Counted from the first letter of the stretch, positions 24,684 to 33,150 are shown. The stretch: DNA of 64,000 bases from Blastococcus sp. CT_GayMR16 (GCF_004570875.1 NZ_SPQK01000001.1:1-64000), one strand, 5' to 3'. The notes: a model not told the origin generated them from the sequence alone. Made by a program: numbers and translations.

Positions 24684-24758
24684 GTGACGGAGGGATACGT
24701 CGAGCTCGCAGCCGCGCGGCTCCAGCCCGCCGCGGCCTCTAGCGCAGAGCCCCCGTGA
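24684..24758 (+). CDS. 24-codon upstream ORF coupled to the membrane protein gene
   Basis: GTG 24684 follows GGAGG by nine bases, and the 24-codon frame (VTEGYVELAAARLQ to PP) ends at a TGA that overlaps the GTG of the next gene. It could be a translational coupling leader or chance. Confidence 0.3.
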   Translation: MTEGYVELAAARLQPAAASSAEPP

Positions 24759-25819
24759 CCGGACAAGAGGCGGGCAAGCGACGGGTGACGCCGCATCGAG
24801 CAATACGGCTCGCCCTCGGGCTGGGCGCGCTGGCCCTCGGTGTGCACCTGGTCGCAGCGCAGGTCGCTGGGCTCACCGAGACCGGCGAACGGCTCGCCGC
24901 CGCACGCTGGTGGCTGCCCGTGCTGGTGCTACTGCTCGAAGCTGCGAGCCTCCTTGCCTACGGCGAACTCGTCATGGCTGTGCTGCGTCGTACGCGGACC
25001 CATGCGCCGCGAGCCTTGATACAGCGCTGCGTGGTGGTGGGACTCGCGTTGGGGCGCACACTGCCCGCCGGCAACGCCGCCGCCATGGCGGTGACCGTCG
25101 CCGCGCTACGTCGAGCCGGCACCGAACCCGTGGCTGCGACCACGGGGTTGGCCACCAGCGGTCTTCTGTCCTCGATCGTCCTGGCTGGGCTGTTGCCCAT
25201 CGGGGTCGTGCTCACATGGACGACCGGACGTCTGAGTGGGATCGCGGTCTCGGCTGCCGTTGCCGCAGGCGCGCTGCTCGTTGCTGCCGCGCTGATTCCT
25301 GTCGCAACCCGCCGCCCCGCCGCTGTGGGCGCGCGCGCCGCCAACCTCACGGCCTCCGTGGCTCGCGGTCCGCTCCGCCGCCTGGACCCCGTCGCGGTCG
25401 GCGAGGCCGTCCGGCTCGGAGTCGAGGGGGTGCGGGATCTTGCCCGCGACCGTCGCACCGTGAGCAAGGGGGCGGCGTGGGCAGCCGCCAACTGGCTGCT
25501 CGATGCCGCCGTCGTCGTCAGTCTGGCCCTGACCATCGGCCACGGCACGCCACTGGCGCCCATCCTGCTCGCCTACATCGTCGCTCAACTCGCTGCCGCC
25601 ATCCCACTGACCCCCGGAGGGGTTGGCATCGTCGAGACCGCCATGATCGGCTTCCTCGTCACAGCGGGGGCGCCCGCGGCAGCCGCGACAACGACGGTCC
25701 TGGGCTGGCGTCTGATCAGCCACTGGCTACCGATCCTCGTCGGCCTGGCGCTCCTGCCCACTCTCAGAGTCGGCAGCCGTATTCGAAGGCATCGAGGTGA
25801 CACCCGGAACGCTCGATGA
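24755..25819 (+). CDS. MprF-flippase-like integral membrane protein (UPF0104 / LPG_synthase_TM)
   Basis: 354 residues with eight or more hydrophobic helices. It matches the membrane half of MprF and the AglD/UPF0104 family: ALGRTLPAGNAAAMAVTVAALRRAG (about residues 93-117) and the hallmark AAIPLTPGGVGIVETAMIGFLV (about 283-304). In MprF this half moves aminoacylated lipid to the outer leaflet; stand-alone members may move other lipid or polyprenyl-linked substrates. There is no soluble DUF2156 synthase domain here; that activity is encoded separately at 34581-36335. GTG 24755 overlaps a short upstream ORF. Confidence 0.82.
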   Translation: MTGQEAGKRRVTPHRAIRLALGLGALALGVHLVAAQVAGLTETGERLAAARWWLPVLVLLLEAASLLAYGELVMAVLRRTRTHAPRALIQRCVVVGLALGRTLPAGNAAAMAVTVAALRRAGTEPVAATTGLATSGLLSSIVLAGLLPIGVVLTWTTGRLSGIAVSAAVAAGALLVAAALIPVATRRPAAVGARAANLTASVARGPLRRLDPVAVGEAVRLGVEGVRDLARDRRTVSKGAAWAAANWLLDAAVVVSLALTIGHGTPLAPILLAYIVAQLAAAIPLTPGGVGIVETAMIGFLVTAGAPAAAATTTVLGWRLISHWLPILVGLALLPTLRVGSRIRRHRGDTRNAR

Positions 25820-25960
25820 ACGGAGCCGCATCTACCGGCTTCTTTCCCGTCCGCACGGTGATTCGCCGTACAGGGGCTTGCGCCCGAAGCAGGCATCACA
25901 CATGCCGATCACGTCCCCAACCGTGACCCGCCGCTCAGCAACCTGGAGTCGCGGGGGGCG

Positions 25961-25980
25961 TGCAGCGTCGAGCTGCTGAC
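25961..25980. repeat. Direct repeat copy 1 (left of integrase relic 2)
   Basis: TGCAGCGTCGAGCTGCTGAC, matched at 26250-26269 with one mismatch. The second copy is coding (C-terminal part of the metallophosphoesterase), so this copy is probably a piece of a duplicated phosphatase 3' end left beside the integrase relic. Confidence 0.6.
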
Positions 25981-25983
25981 GGT

Positions 25984-26166
25984 CGAATACGCAGGCCGAC
26001 CTGTCAGGCCTTCCCGAACGCGGACTTCGACTGGGTGACGTTCCTGATCCTCCGCGAGACGGCCGCCAAGCCGATGGACCACGCGCGCCTCACTTCATGC
26101 CCGGCGGCCGACCAGCTCAGCCACGCCGACGTCTCCATGACCCGGGAACCGGAGGTCACCTGCTGA
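25984..26166 (+). pseudogene. Second tyrosine integrase relic (C-terminal end)
   Basis: From about 25984 the sequence follows the C-terminal part of the first integrase (22888-23070) at both DNA and protein level: ACGCAGGCCGACCT, then FDWVTF, then ADQLSHADVSMT corresponding to ADQLGHANISMT. One frame change near 26000 and loss of the segment with the nucleophile tyrosine show it is dead. It is a different copy, since box II here still has an arginine (ILRET). The end overlaps the 3' end of the convergent metallophosphoesterase gene by 11 bases. Confidence 0.75.
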
Positions 26167-27067
26167 TCCGGAAGCTGTCAACGAGCTGACCTGATTGATC
26201 GATCGCCCGCCCCTCGATGCGGTCGTCGTAGACGAGCAGGTCCAAGAAATGCAGCGTCGAACTGCTGACCGCCGTGAAGTCCTCGTGACCGACGGTGCGG
26301 GTCTTCGCCCCAGCTCCGGAGACCACATAGGTGACGCCGTCCTGCGGGGTGGTCCGCTCGTAGTCGTGGTCGTGCCCCGCGAGCACCAGCGGCACCTGTG
26401 CCGCTGCGAACAACGGCCCCCATGTCCGCCGCACCTCCATGTCCGAGCCGTGATGACCGGCGGAATAGGCAGGATGGTGCATCCCCACGATCGTCCAGGA
26501 ACCGGGTGGCTGCGGCTCGACGAGCGTGGCTCTGAGCCATCGGGTCTGGGCGGCGTCCCGCAGGCGATTGGAGTCCAGGACCACGACGCGAACCGAGCCG
26601 ACTCGTTCCACGTACCAGGGATTGTCACGTCCGAGCGCGTCCAGGATGGCTTCCTGCTCACCGCTGCGGTAGTCGTGGTTACCGAGCACCGGGAGCAATT
26701 GGGCTCCGCCCTCGACGAGGGGCGCGAACGGCTGGGTCACCACGCGGTCGACGAGAGCCGCGTCTCCCTCCTCGTAGACGAGGTCGCCGAGCAGAAGCAG
26801 CGCGTCATATGGGCGGCTCTCCCCCTCTATGTCCATGCGCTCGGCAGTGGCCTGTTCCGCGCCGCTGCCGGTTCCGGTGTCCCCCGTGATGGCAACCCTG
26901 ATAACGGGCTTTCCTTCGATCGGCGGAACAGCCTCGCCCGCGACCGGCGAAGCGACGTCTCCTGTTATGACCGAGGACAGGAACGCGGGCGGTGACACCA
27001 TCAGATACGCGACGAGCCCTGCGACGACGACAGAACAGACGAGTGCCGCCCATCGCCAGCGTGACAT
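26156..27067 (-). CDS. Membrane-anchored metallophosphoesterase
   Basis: 303 residues: an N-terminal signal anchor (about 7-24), then an exported calcineurin-like domain. All metal motifs are present: GDTGTG (62-67), GDLVY (94-98), GNHD (129-132), GMHH (195-198) and GHDHDYER (231-238). The last motif and the size are like purple acid phosphatase/alkaline phosphatase-type enzymes that cleave phosphomonoesters or diesters outside the membrane. A tandem CTCAG-type repeat sits just upstream, including a copy three bases before the ATG, linking it to the envelope regulon proposed here. Its 3' end abuts the integrase relic but the domain is complete. Confidence 0.88.
   Translation of the reverse strand: MSRWRWAALVCSVVVAGLVAYLMVSPPAFLSSVITGDVASPVAGEAVPPIEGKPVIRVAITGDTGTGSGAEQATAERMDIEGESRPYDALLLLGDLVYEEGDAALVDRVVTQPFAPLVEGGAQLLPVLGNHDYRSGEQEAILDALGRDNPWYVERVGSVRVVVLDSNRLRDAAQTRWLRATLVEPQPPGSWTIVGMHHPAYSAGHHGSDMEVRRTWGPLFAAAQVPLVLAGHDHDYERTTPQDGVTYVVSGAGAKTRTVGHEDFTAVSSSTLHFLDLLVYDDRIEGRAIDQSGQLVDSFRISR
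26250..26269. repeat. Direct repeat copy 2 (inside phosphoesterase gene)
   Basis: TGCAGCGTCGAACTGCTGAC, 19 of 20 bases identical to 25961-25980. It encodes the VSSSTLH part of the metallophosphoesterase, so this copy is the parent sequence. Confidence 0.6.
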
Positions 27068-27069
27068 CC

Positions 27070-27106
27070 GCTGAGAATGCTCGCCGCTTCCTGAGAGGAC
27101 GCTGAA
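27070..27106 (-). promoter_or_regulatory. CTCAG-type direct repeat upstream of the metallophosphoesterase
   Basis: On the minus strand: TTCAGC-GTCCT-CTCAGG (27106-27090), an 11-base period, plus a third copy CTCAGC at 27075-27070 directly before the start codon. The third copy is 20 bases from the pair, the same spacing as upstream of the lipoprotein gene at 46413-46449. Confidence 0.7.
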
Positions 27107-27185
27107 TTCGACGGCGTCCGTGTAGCGCGTCGAACCTCGCCTGCTAGGAAGCCGCCGTCCTCGACCGTGCCGGTGAGGCCGACGT

Positions 27186-27216
27186 ACCGCCCGGCCGGAG
27201 GGGCCGGCCGGGCGGT
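27186..27216 (-). terminator. Hairpin terminator after the COG4705-like gene
   Basis: ACCGCCCGGCCGG (27186-27198) pairs perfectly with 27204-27216 around a five-base loop; 13 GC-rich pairs, without a T run, as usual in high-GC actinobacteria. It lies 43 bases past the stop of the minus-strand gene. Confidence 0.7.
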
Positions 27217-27258
27217 GCCCTACCTGGGCCAGGAGCGATGTCGAACCGCGCCCTCAGC

Positions 27259-28092
27259 TCACGTACCGAGCCGGCCCGGGACCGCCGAACCCTTCGAGGC
27301 GGCAGCGACCAGCTCGGGGGGCGTCTGATCCCGTCGGGTGACGGCGAGGTACGCAACCAGGACGAGAATCGTCCCGAGGAAGATCAAGCTGGTCACGGTG
27401 GTCCCGAGACCCAGTCCCCCGTCCGCGCGGGGCTGGGAGAAGCCGTCACCCAGCGAGGCGCCCAACGGCCGGGTGAGCACATAGGCGATCCAGAACGTCA
27501 GAATCGCATTGGCCTTGAAGACCAGGTGACTCACCGCGACTGCAGCGATCAGCGCCGCGAAGAGCACGGCGGACAGCCAGTATCCGACACCGAGCCGTTC
27601 GGCGACGAGGTCCCCAGCCGCGGTGCCCAGGGCGAAGGTGAACAGGATCGCCGTCCAGTAGAAACCCTCCCGGCGCCGGGTGACGATGCTGTGGATGGAC
27701 AGCGTCCGCTCCTTTGCGAACCAGACGGCGAAAGTGACGGCCAGAGCAACGGTGAACAGAGCGGTCGAGACCTCGAGCGGCACACCGAGGTTGTCGGTGA
27801 GGTTGTCGGTGATCAGCGTGCCGACCACGCTGATCAGCACGACAGTGGACCAGTAGAGGGGCGGGACATACCGGCGGGCGCGGAACTGTGCGGCCAGCAC
27901 TGCCAGGAACAGGACACCGACCACCAGTGTGGTACCGGTCAAGCCGAGGCCCAGCGTGGCGTTCAGGTAGTCCGCGGCAGTCTCGCCGACCGTCGTGGCG
28001 AGGATCTTGATCACCCAGAAGAAGACGGTGACCTCGGGAACCTTGTTCAACAGGGTGCGCCCGATCGCCGGGCGAGATCGTGTGGTGTCCAT
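27259..28092 (-). CDS. COG4705-like integral membrane protein
   Basis: 277 residues with about eight hydrophobic helices arranged as two related halves. The N-terminal KVPEVTVFFWVIKILATTVGETAADYL and the later TFWIAYVLTRPLGASLGDGF are recurring signatures of the uncharacterised COG4705 family, found in many proteobacteria and actinobacteria, often beside two-component systems. Conserved acidic residues inside helices (GETAADY, LITDNLTDN, GTAAGDL) suggest ion or metal translocation, but no substrate is established. It is divergent from a response regulator gene, and a CTCAG-type repeat precedes it. Confidence 0.8.
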   Translation of the reverse strand: MDTTRSRPAIGRTLLNKVPEVTVFFWVIKILATTVGETAADYLNATLGLGLTGTTLVVGVLFLAVLAAQFRARRYVPPLYWSTVVLISVVGTLITDNLTDNLGVPLEVSTALFTVALAVTFAVWFAKERTLSIHSIVTRRREGFYWTAILFTFALGTAAGDLVAERLGVGYWLSAVLFAALIAAVAVSHLVFKANAILTFWIAYVLTRPLGASLGDGFSQPRADGGLGLGTTVTSLIFLGTILVLVAYLAVTRRDQTPPELVAAASKGSAVPGRLGT

Positions 28093-28114
28093 GCCCGGAG
28101 GGTGACCCGGCGAT

Positions 28115-28131
28115 CCTGCACACGGCCTGAA
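28115..28131 (-). promoter_or_regulatory. CTCAG-type direct repeat (variant) upstream of COG4705-like gene
   Basis: Minus strand TTCAGG-CCGTG-TGCAGG, 11-base period, 23 bases before the start codon. One half deviates (TGCAGG). Confidence 0.5.
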
Positions 28132-28183
28132 CGGTTTTCAGCGCTGACGCCCGGGCTCTTGTCCGAGCGGTCATCATGGCGCC

Positions 28184-28873
28184 GTGGTGATCGCAGAATC
28201 GGCCCGGATCCTCGTCGTCGAGGACGACGCGGCGCTGCGAGACCTGCTCGCCCGGGGACTGCGAGAACACGGGTGGACGGTGGCGACGGCCCGAGACGGC
28301 GCCAGCGCCTTGCGGGCGGCCGGACCGGGGCCGGCCGCCGCATTCGATGCCGTCGTACTCGACATCGGCCTGCCCGACTCCGACGGTCGGGACGTGTGCC
28401 AGGCCATGCGTGCGAGAGGGCTCTCGACGCCGGTGCTGTTCCTCACCGCGCGGGATCAGCTGCACGACGTCCTCTCCGGGTTCGCCGCCGGAGCCGACGA
28501 CTACCTGGCCAAGCCGTTTCACCTCAACGAACTCATCGCCCGACTGACGGTCGCACTCCGGCGGGCCACACCCCCACGCGCTGCGGAGGCCAGCACGCTG
28601 ATCTTGGATCCCGGTGGCCACGCCCTATTGGGTCCCGCCGGCTCCCAGCGGCTCACTCCCACCGAGTACCGGGTCCTGGCCACGTTGATGGCCTCACCGG
28701 GCCAGGTCGTGCGACGCCACTCCCTCCTGGCGGCCGGTTGGCCGCACGGCGCCCAGGTCGCGGACAACACCCTGGACCAGTACCTCGCCCGTTTACGCCG
28801 CAAGTTGGACGCCGCCGGGGAAGCGGGCCGGTCCATCACGACCGTTCACGGCGTCGGATACACGTTCACGTGA
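28184..28873 (+). CDS. OmpR/PhoB-family response regulator
   Basis: 229 residues from GTG 28184. Receiver domain with the acidic pocket EDD (about 14-16), phosphoacceptor D60 in AVVLDIGLP, T88 region FLTA and K110 in DDYLAKPF. The C-terminal winged helix has LTPTEYRVLATLMASPGQVVRR, the recognition helix VADNTLDQYLARLRRKLD and the wing VHGVGYTF. The kinase gene overlaps its stop by four bases, so the pair is a complete two-component system. The sequence between it and the divergent membrane protein gene holds only a variant CTCAG-type repeat reading the other way. Confidence 0.92.
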   Translation: MVIAESARILVVEDDAALRDLLARGLREHGWTVATARDGASALRAAGPGPAAAFDAVVLDIGLPDSDGRDVCQAMRARGLSTPVLFLTARDQLHDVLSGFAAGADDYLAKPFHLNELIARLTVALRRATPPRAAEASTLILDPGGHALLGPAGSQRLTPTEYRVLATLMASPGQVVRRHSLLAAGWPHGAQVADNTLDQYLARLRRKLDAAGEAGRSITTVHGVGYTFT

Positions 28874-30246
28874 CTGAGCACTCGGTAGCAGCCACTTCGA
28901 GCTTGCGCAGCCGACTGTCCTGGTCTGCAAGCGCGGTGGTCGCTGTCTGGGTGCTGCTGCTGGCCCTGGGCGCCAACGTCCTGCTGGCCGCGGTGCTGGC
29001 CGGGGAGGCCGGCGGCGTTCTCCGGGCCCGAGCCGAAGCGGCTGCGTCCACAGTGCAGGTTGCCGCCGACGGGACGGTGACCGTGCTCGATGTCCGCGAC
29101 GATCAGGCCCTGGACGTCGGCACATGGATTTTCGACGCACGGGGCTCCGTCGTCGAGCGCCCACCGGGAGGCACCCCCGCGCTGGAGGACGCTGCTGCGC
29201 GCCTCGCGCTAGGGGGCGAAGGAACCGGGGAGCTGGGTGGCGTGAATCCGGTCCGGCTACTCGCCCTACCCGTCGTAGACGGCGGCGAGCGGGTCGCGGT
29301 TGTGGTCACGAGCACGTCACTGGCGCCGTACCAGCAGGTTGAACGGCTGGCGGTCATCGGCAGCATCGGTGCGGCCGTGCTGCTCATCACGATGGTCCAT
29401 CTGGTGCTGCGGGCCAACGTCACCCGCGCGCTGCGCCCGGTGCAGCAGATGAGCGCCCAGGCCGGACGGTGGAGCGCCGACGATGTCGAGCGCAGGTTCG
29501 GGGTTCAGCCTCGCCCCGCAGAGCTGGCCGAGCTGGCCGGCACGCTAGACCAGTTGCTGGACCGCTTGTCCGCAGTGCTCCGGCACGAACGCCGCTTCGC
29601 CGAAGAGCTGTCCCATGAACTGCGAACCCCGTTGGCGCAGATTCAGGCGGAGGTGGACCTGCTGTCAGCGCGCCCGCGCAGCGTGACGGAACTCCGGGCC
29701 GCCCACGCCGCCATTGACCGGGCAGCTGCCGGTATGCGGTCGACGCTCGACACGCTGATGTCGACGGCACGCAGCGGCAGCATCGTGCCTCCGGGCAGAT
29801 CGTTCGTCGCGCCGGTCCTCAGGTCCCTGGCAACCGCCCGAGACGGGCAAACCGCTCGTCCGGACGGGGACAAGCGGGACGTCGTGATGGACGTCGCCGT
29901 TCCGGAAGACCTGGTGGCCGGGGTAGAGGCGGATGTCCTTCTTCGGGTGTTGTCCCCCATCGTCGAGAACGCCGTCCGGTACGCCAGCGCAGAAGTGCGG
30001 CTCTCCGCCAGCAACCGGGGGGGTCGAGTGGCGGTGGTGGTGACCGATGACGGCCCGGGGATGACCCCGGACGTAGCAGCCCGAGCGTTCGACCCGGGCT
30101 TCCGGGGGGACGCTGCCGACGGCCACGACGGGGCGGGACTCGGCCTGGCCCTGGTTCGAAGGCTGGTCCTGGCCATCGGCGGCCGTGTGGAGGCGAAACC
30201 TTCCACCCACGGCGGTCACGTCGAGCTGGTCCTGCCGGCGGCATGA
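28870..30246 (+). CDS. Sensor histidine kinase
   Basis: 458 residues from GTG 28870. Two membrane helices (about 20-44 and 161-180) flank a 115-residue extracytoplasmic sensor region; then HAMP (about 180-235), the phosphorylation helix with H249 in ELSHELRTPLAQ, and an ATPase domain with N box IVENAVRYA, G1 DDGPGM and G2 GAGLGLALVRR. The sensor region has no known small-molecule motif. Co-translated with the response regulator at 28184. Confidence 0.92.
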   Translation: MTEHSVAATSSLRSRLSWSASAVVAVWVLLLALGANVLLAAVLAGEAGGVLRARAEAAASTVQVAADGTVTVLDVRDDQALDVGTWIFDARGSVVERPPGGTPALEDAAARLALGGEGTGELGGVNPVRLLALPVVDGGERVAVVVTSTSLAPYQQVERLAVIGSIGAAVLLITMVHLVLRANVTRALRPVQQMSAQAGRWSADDVERRFGVQPRPAELAELAGTLDQLLDRLSAVLRHERRFAEELSHELRTPLAQIQAEVDLLSARPRSVTELRAAHAAIDRAAAGMRSTLDTLMSTARSGSIVPPGRSFVAPVLRSLATARDGQTARPDGDKRDVVMDVAVPEDLVAGVEADVLLRVLSPIVENAVRYASAEVRLSASNRGGRVAVVVTDDGPGMTPDVAARAFDPGFRGDAADGHDGAGLGLALVRRLVLAIGGRVEAKPSTHGGHVELVLPAA

Positions 30247-30275
30247 CCCGCCCGGCACCACCTGGCAGCGTGCGG

Positions 30276-30887
30276 TCAGGCGGCCCGACGGCTGCGTAGG
30301 CCCTCAATCGCGATGGGCACGAGTGACAGGACGACGACTCCGACGATGAACAACTCCACGTGGTTGCGGACCAGCGGTACATGGCCGAGCCAGAAGCCGA
30401 GCATCGTGACACCGGCGGTCCACGCGATACCCCCGATCACGGAGTAGAGAGCGAATCGGCGGAAGTCCATCCGTGCGGCGCCGGCCATCACGGTCGCGAA
30501 GGTCCGGACCACGGGCACGAAGCGGGCGAGGACGATGGCGCGGGCACCGTTGCGCTCGAAGAAGGCGCTGGCGCGATCCACGTGCCGGGCCTTGAAGAAT
30601 CGCGAGTCGGGCCGGTCGAACACCGCCGGACCCGCGGTGCGGCCGATCCACCAGCCCATCAGATTGCCGGCAACAGCGGCGATCGGAAGAACCAGCAGCA
30701 ACACCCAGAGCGGGGCCACCAGCCCGCCGGCTACCAGCAGGCCGCCGGCGAACAGCAGGGAGTCGCCGGGCAGGAAGAAGCCCAGCAGCAGTCCGCACTC
30801 TGCGAACAGGATGGCCATCATTCCGGCCAGCCCGAACGTGTTGATCAGATGCGTGGGATCGAGAAGGCCGCTCACAGTCCGCACCAT
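30276..30887 (-). CDS. DedA family membrane protein
   Basis: 203 residues with about five hydrophobic segments. The family signatures are present: ECGLLLGFFLPGDSLLFAGGLL (about 30-51), NLMGWWIGRTAG, and the arginine motif ARFVPVVRTFATVMAGAARMDFRRF (about 121-145). DedA proteins are cytoplasmic-membrane transporters, several now shown to return undecaprenyl phosphate or phospholipids across the membrane and to protect against envelope stress. A strict CTCAG-type repeat lies 12 bases upstream of its start. A second DedA gene is at 50450-51064. Confidence 0.9.
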   Translation of the reverse strand: MVRTVSGLLDPTHLINTFGLAGMMAILFAECGLLLGFFLPGDSLLFAGGLLVAGGLVAPLWVLLLVLPIAAVAGNLMGWWIGRTAGPAVFDRPDSRFFKARHVDRASAFFERNGARAIVLARFVPVVRTFATVMAGAARMDFRRFALYSVIGGIAWTAGVTMLGFWLGHVPLVRNHVELFIVGVVVLSLVPIAIEGLRSRRAA

Positions 30888-30898
30888 AGGGAGCGTCA

Positions 30899-30915
30899 GC
30901 TGAGAGCAACCTGAG
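30899..30915 (-). promoter_or_regulatory. CTCAG-type direct repeat upstream of DedA gene
   Basis: Minus strand CTCAGG-TTGCT-CTCAGC, 11-base period, 12 bases before the start codon of the DedA gene. Both halves fit the consensus. Confidence 0.7.
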
Positions 30916-30974
30916 TGTCTTGACAGCCGTCACCGATGGGCAGCGGCGTCGGGTGCCCGGCCCGATGCGGCCGA

Positions 30975-32405
30975 TCAGACCGTGGGATGTGGACGATCCG
31001 GGTCGGACAGGGGAATGCTCAGCTGCAGGTGGGCGCCTCCGTCGTGATCTACCACCGACAGCTCTCCGCCGTGCGCACGAGCGATCTCGCGCGCGATCGC
31101 CAGACCGAGGCCCGTGCCGCCGGCCCCGCGCTGACGGCTGGGGTCGAGTCGGACGAAGCGCTCGAAGACGCGCTCCCGAACGGGGGCGGGAATGCCAGGC
31201 CCGTCGTCGATGACGTCGATGACGGCCTCAGCGCCCTGCCGGCTGACCCGGAGCTCGACCCGATCGGTCGCGTGCCTGGCGGCGTTGTCGGTGAGGTTGC
31301 GTAGTGCCCGGGCGAGCTGGTGGCGGTCACCGACCACCCGCACCGGCGTCTCCTGCACGACTATGCGCAAGCCGGTCGTACGCCGGAGCCGGCCTGCCTC
31401 GGCGGACAGCAGATCGTCCAGGTCCACGTCCTCAGGCGTGGACCTCGGGCCGTGCTCGTCCGAACGCGCCAGGAAGAGCAGGTCGTCCACCAGTCGCTCC
31501 AGGCGTTGTACCTCGGCCAGCACGTCGGCGTGGACGACCGCCCAGTCTGTGACCTCGGGGTGCACCACCGCGATCTCATGCGCCGCCCGGATAGTGGCCA
31601 GTGGACTCCGCAGCTCGTGCGAGGCGTCGGCAACGAATCGGCGTTGTGCGTCGGCGGCGTCGCCGAGCCGGTCGAGCATGGCGTTCATCGTGGTCGCCAG
31701 CTGCGCGACCTCGTCTAGCGAGGGGGGCACCGGTACCCGCGCGGTCAGGTCAGTGGCCGTGATGCCAGCTACCCGCCGGCGCATGGCCTCGACCGGTGCA
31801 AGCGCACGCCCCGTGAGCCAGTACGACGTCCCGGCAACGAGCAACAGCAGGATCGGATAGCCCAGTGCCAGGAGGCGGATCAGCACCTCGGTGGCCCGCT
31901 GGGCGGTCTCCAGGCTCTGGGCGCTGATGACCACCGCCTCGCCATCCGGGCCTTCGACGCCACGCACGACAACCGCGAAGGCCTCCTCCTCGACCGGGAG
32001 CGTGCCGGCGCGCAGCACGACGATCTGTCCCGGCGCCGGGCGGTCGCCGACCATGGGCGGCTCCCCCGCGATGCTGGGGCTCGACACCACCACGTCGCCG
32101 TCACGGGTCAGTACCTGGACCAGCGCCCGCTCACTGCGCCCGGCAGGTGTGACGTCGGCCGACGCGGCTCCGTTGCGCGCCACGTCGGCGGCCACGGCTG
32201 CGGCCTGCTGCGCGGCGACGTCGCTCAACGTCGCCTCGAGCTGGCGACGCTGCAGCACGACGAAGGCAACGGCGGAGATGGCCAGGATGAGTGCGACGAC
32301 GATCGTCGCCGCGAGGGCCGCGCGCACCCGTACACCGCCGAGCCGATCGAGGACCGCCCGTCGGCGGGTCGGTGGTTCCCGCGTGCGGAGGGCGGCCTCA
32401 GCCAC
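30975..32405 (-). CDS. Sensor histidine kinase
   Basis: 476 residues from GTG 32405, overlapping its response regulator gene by eight bases. Helices at about 30-52 and 175-197 bracket an extracytoplasmic domain of about 120 residues, followed by HAMP (about 198-250), the histidine H263 in DASHELRSPLATIRAA, and the ATPase domain with LTDNAARHA, DDGPGIP and GTGLGLAIAREIA. The layout resembles CutS/MprB-type envelope sensors of actinobacteria. Since its operon promoter carries the CTCAG-type repeat shared with a dozen envelope genes, it is a prime candidate for the kinase that drives them. Confidence 0.92.
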   Translation of the reverse strand: MAEAALRTREPPTRRRAVLDRLGGVRVRAALAATIVVALILAISAVAFVVLQRRQLEATLSDVAAQQAAAVAADVARNGAASADVTPAGRSERALVQVLTRDGDVVVSSPSIAGEPPMVGDRPAPGQIVVLRAGTLPVEEEAFAVVVRGVEGPDGEAVVISAQSLETAQRATEVLIRLLALGYPILLLLVAGTSYWLTGRALAPVEAMRRRVAGITATDLTARVPVPPSLDEVAQLATTMNAMLDRLGDAADAQRRFVADASHELRSPLATIRAAHEIAVVHPEVTDWAVVHADVLAEVQRLERLVDDLLFLARSDEHGPRSTPEDVDLDDLLSAEAGRLRRTTGLRIVVQETPVRVVGDRHQLARALRNLTDNAARHATDRVELRVSRQGAEAVIDVIDDGPGIPAPVRERVFERFVRLDPSRQRGAGGTGLGLAIAREIARAHGGELSVVDHDGGAHLQLSIPLSDPDRPHPTV

Positions 32406-33075
32406 CCCCGGCCGCCAGCCGGTACCCCACGCCGCGGACTGTCTCGATGGCGTGCCTCCCGTACGGCTGGTCGATCTTGCGCCGCAGGTAGCCGACGTAG
32501 ACCTCGACGACATTGTCGTCGCCCTCGTAGTTGGCGTCCCACACCGACTCGAGGATGTCGGTCTTGGACACCACATCACCGCGATGGCGCAGGAGGAAGT
32601 GCAGCAGCCCGAACTCCCGCGGCGTCAGCACTACCTCCTCCTCCCCCCTGCGCACCGTGCGGGTCGACGGGTCCAGAGTCAGGTCGCCCGCGGCGAGGAC
32701 CGCCGGGCGCGCCGGAGCGCCTCGGCGGACCAGCGACCGAAGCCGCGCGACGAGAACAAGGAAGGAGAACGGCTTGGTCAGATAGTCGTCGGCACCGAGG
32801 TCGAAGGCGTCTACCTGGTCGTACTCGCCGTCCTTGGCCGTCAACATCAACACCGGCGTCCAGATGCCAGCCGCGCGCATCCGCCGGCACACCTCGTAGC
32901 CGTTGAGTCCGGGCAGCATGATGTCCAGGACGACGACGTCGTAGGTGTTGATCTCCGCGTTGAACAGACCCTCGGTCCCGTCGTGCACGACATCGACGAC
33001 GAACCCCTCGGCCGCCAGTCCCCTACGGACGTTCTCGGCCAGCCGGACCTCGTCTTCAACCAGCAGCACCCTCAT
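32398..33075 (-). CDS. OmpR/PhoB-family response regulator, candidate regulon master
   Basis: 225 residues from ATG 33075. Receiver with VEDE (6-9), phosphoacceptor D51 in VVLDIMLPGLNGYEV, MLTA (77-80) and K101 in DDYLTKPF. The winged helix holds LTPREFGLLHFLLRHRGDVVSK and the recognition helix DDNVVEVYVGYLRRKID, then RGVGYRL. Proteins of this class bind direct repeats with an 11-base period. Its own promoter has such a repeat (CTCAGC-N5-CTCAGG, 33131-33115), which suggests autoregulation and links it to the other copies between 27 and 54 kb. Operon with the kinase at 30975-32405. Confidence 0.92.
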   Translation of the reverse strand: MRVLLVEDEVRLAENVRRGLAAEGFVVDVVHDGTEGLFNAEINTYDVVVLDIMLPGLNGYEVCRRMRAAGIWTPVLMLTAKDGEYDQVDAFDLGADDYLTKPFSFLVLVARLRSLVRRGAPARPAVLAAGDLTLDPSTRTVRRGEEEVVLTPREFGLLHFLLRHRGDVVSKTDILESVWDANYEGDDNVVEVYVGYLRRKIDQPYGRHAIETVRGVGYRLAAGGG

Positions 33076-33114
33076 TGCACACACCCTCCGTCCGAACGAG
33101 TGTGCCCAGCCGTT

Positions 33115-33131
33115 CCTGAGTCTCGGCTGAG
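33115..33131 (-). promoter_or_regulatory. CTCAG-type direct repeat upstream of response regulator/kinase operon
   Basis: Minus strand CTCAGC-CGAGA-CTCAGG, 11-base period, 40 bases before the regulator start codon. Both halves fit the consensus; candidate autoregulatory site. Confidence 0.72.
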
Positions 33132-33150
33132 AGGCGTCCGGCTCCTGGTG

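Noticed and set aside
27238-30246. A 1002-codon plus-strand open frame ending in the histidine kinase
   Set aside because: Everything before 28870 is antisense to the COG4705 gene or out of frame with the response regulator; the kinase starts at GTG 28870.
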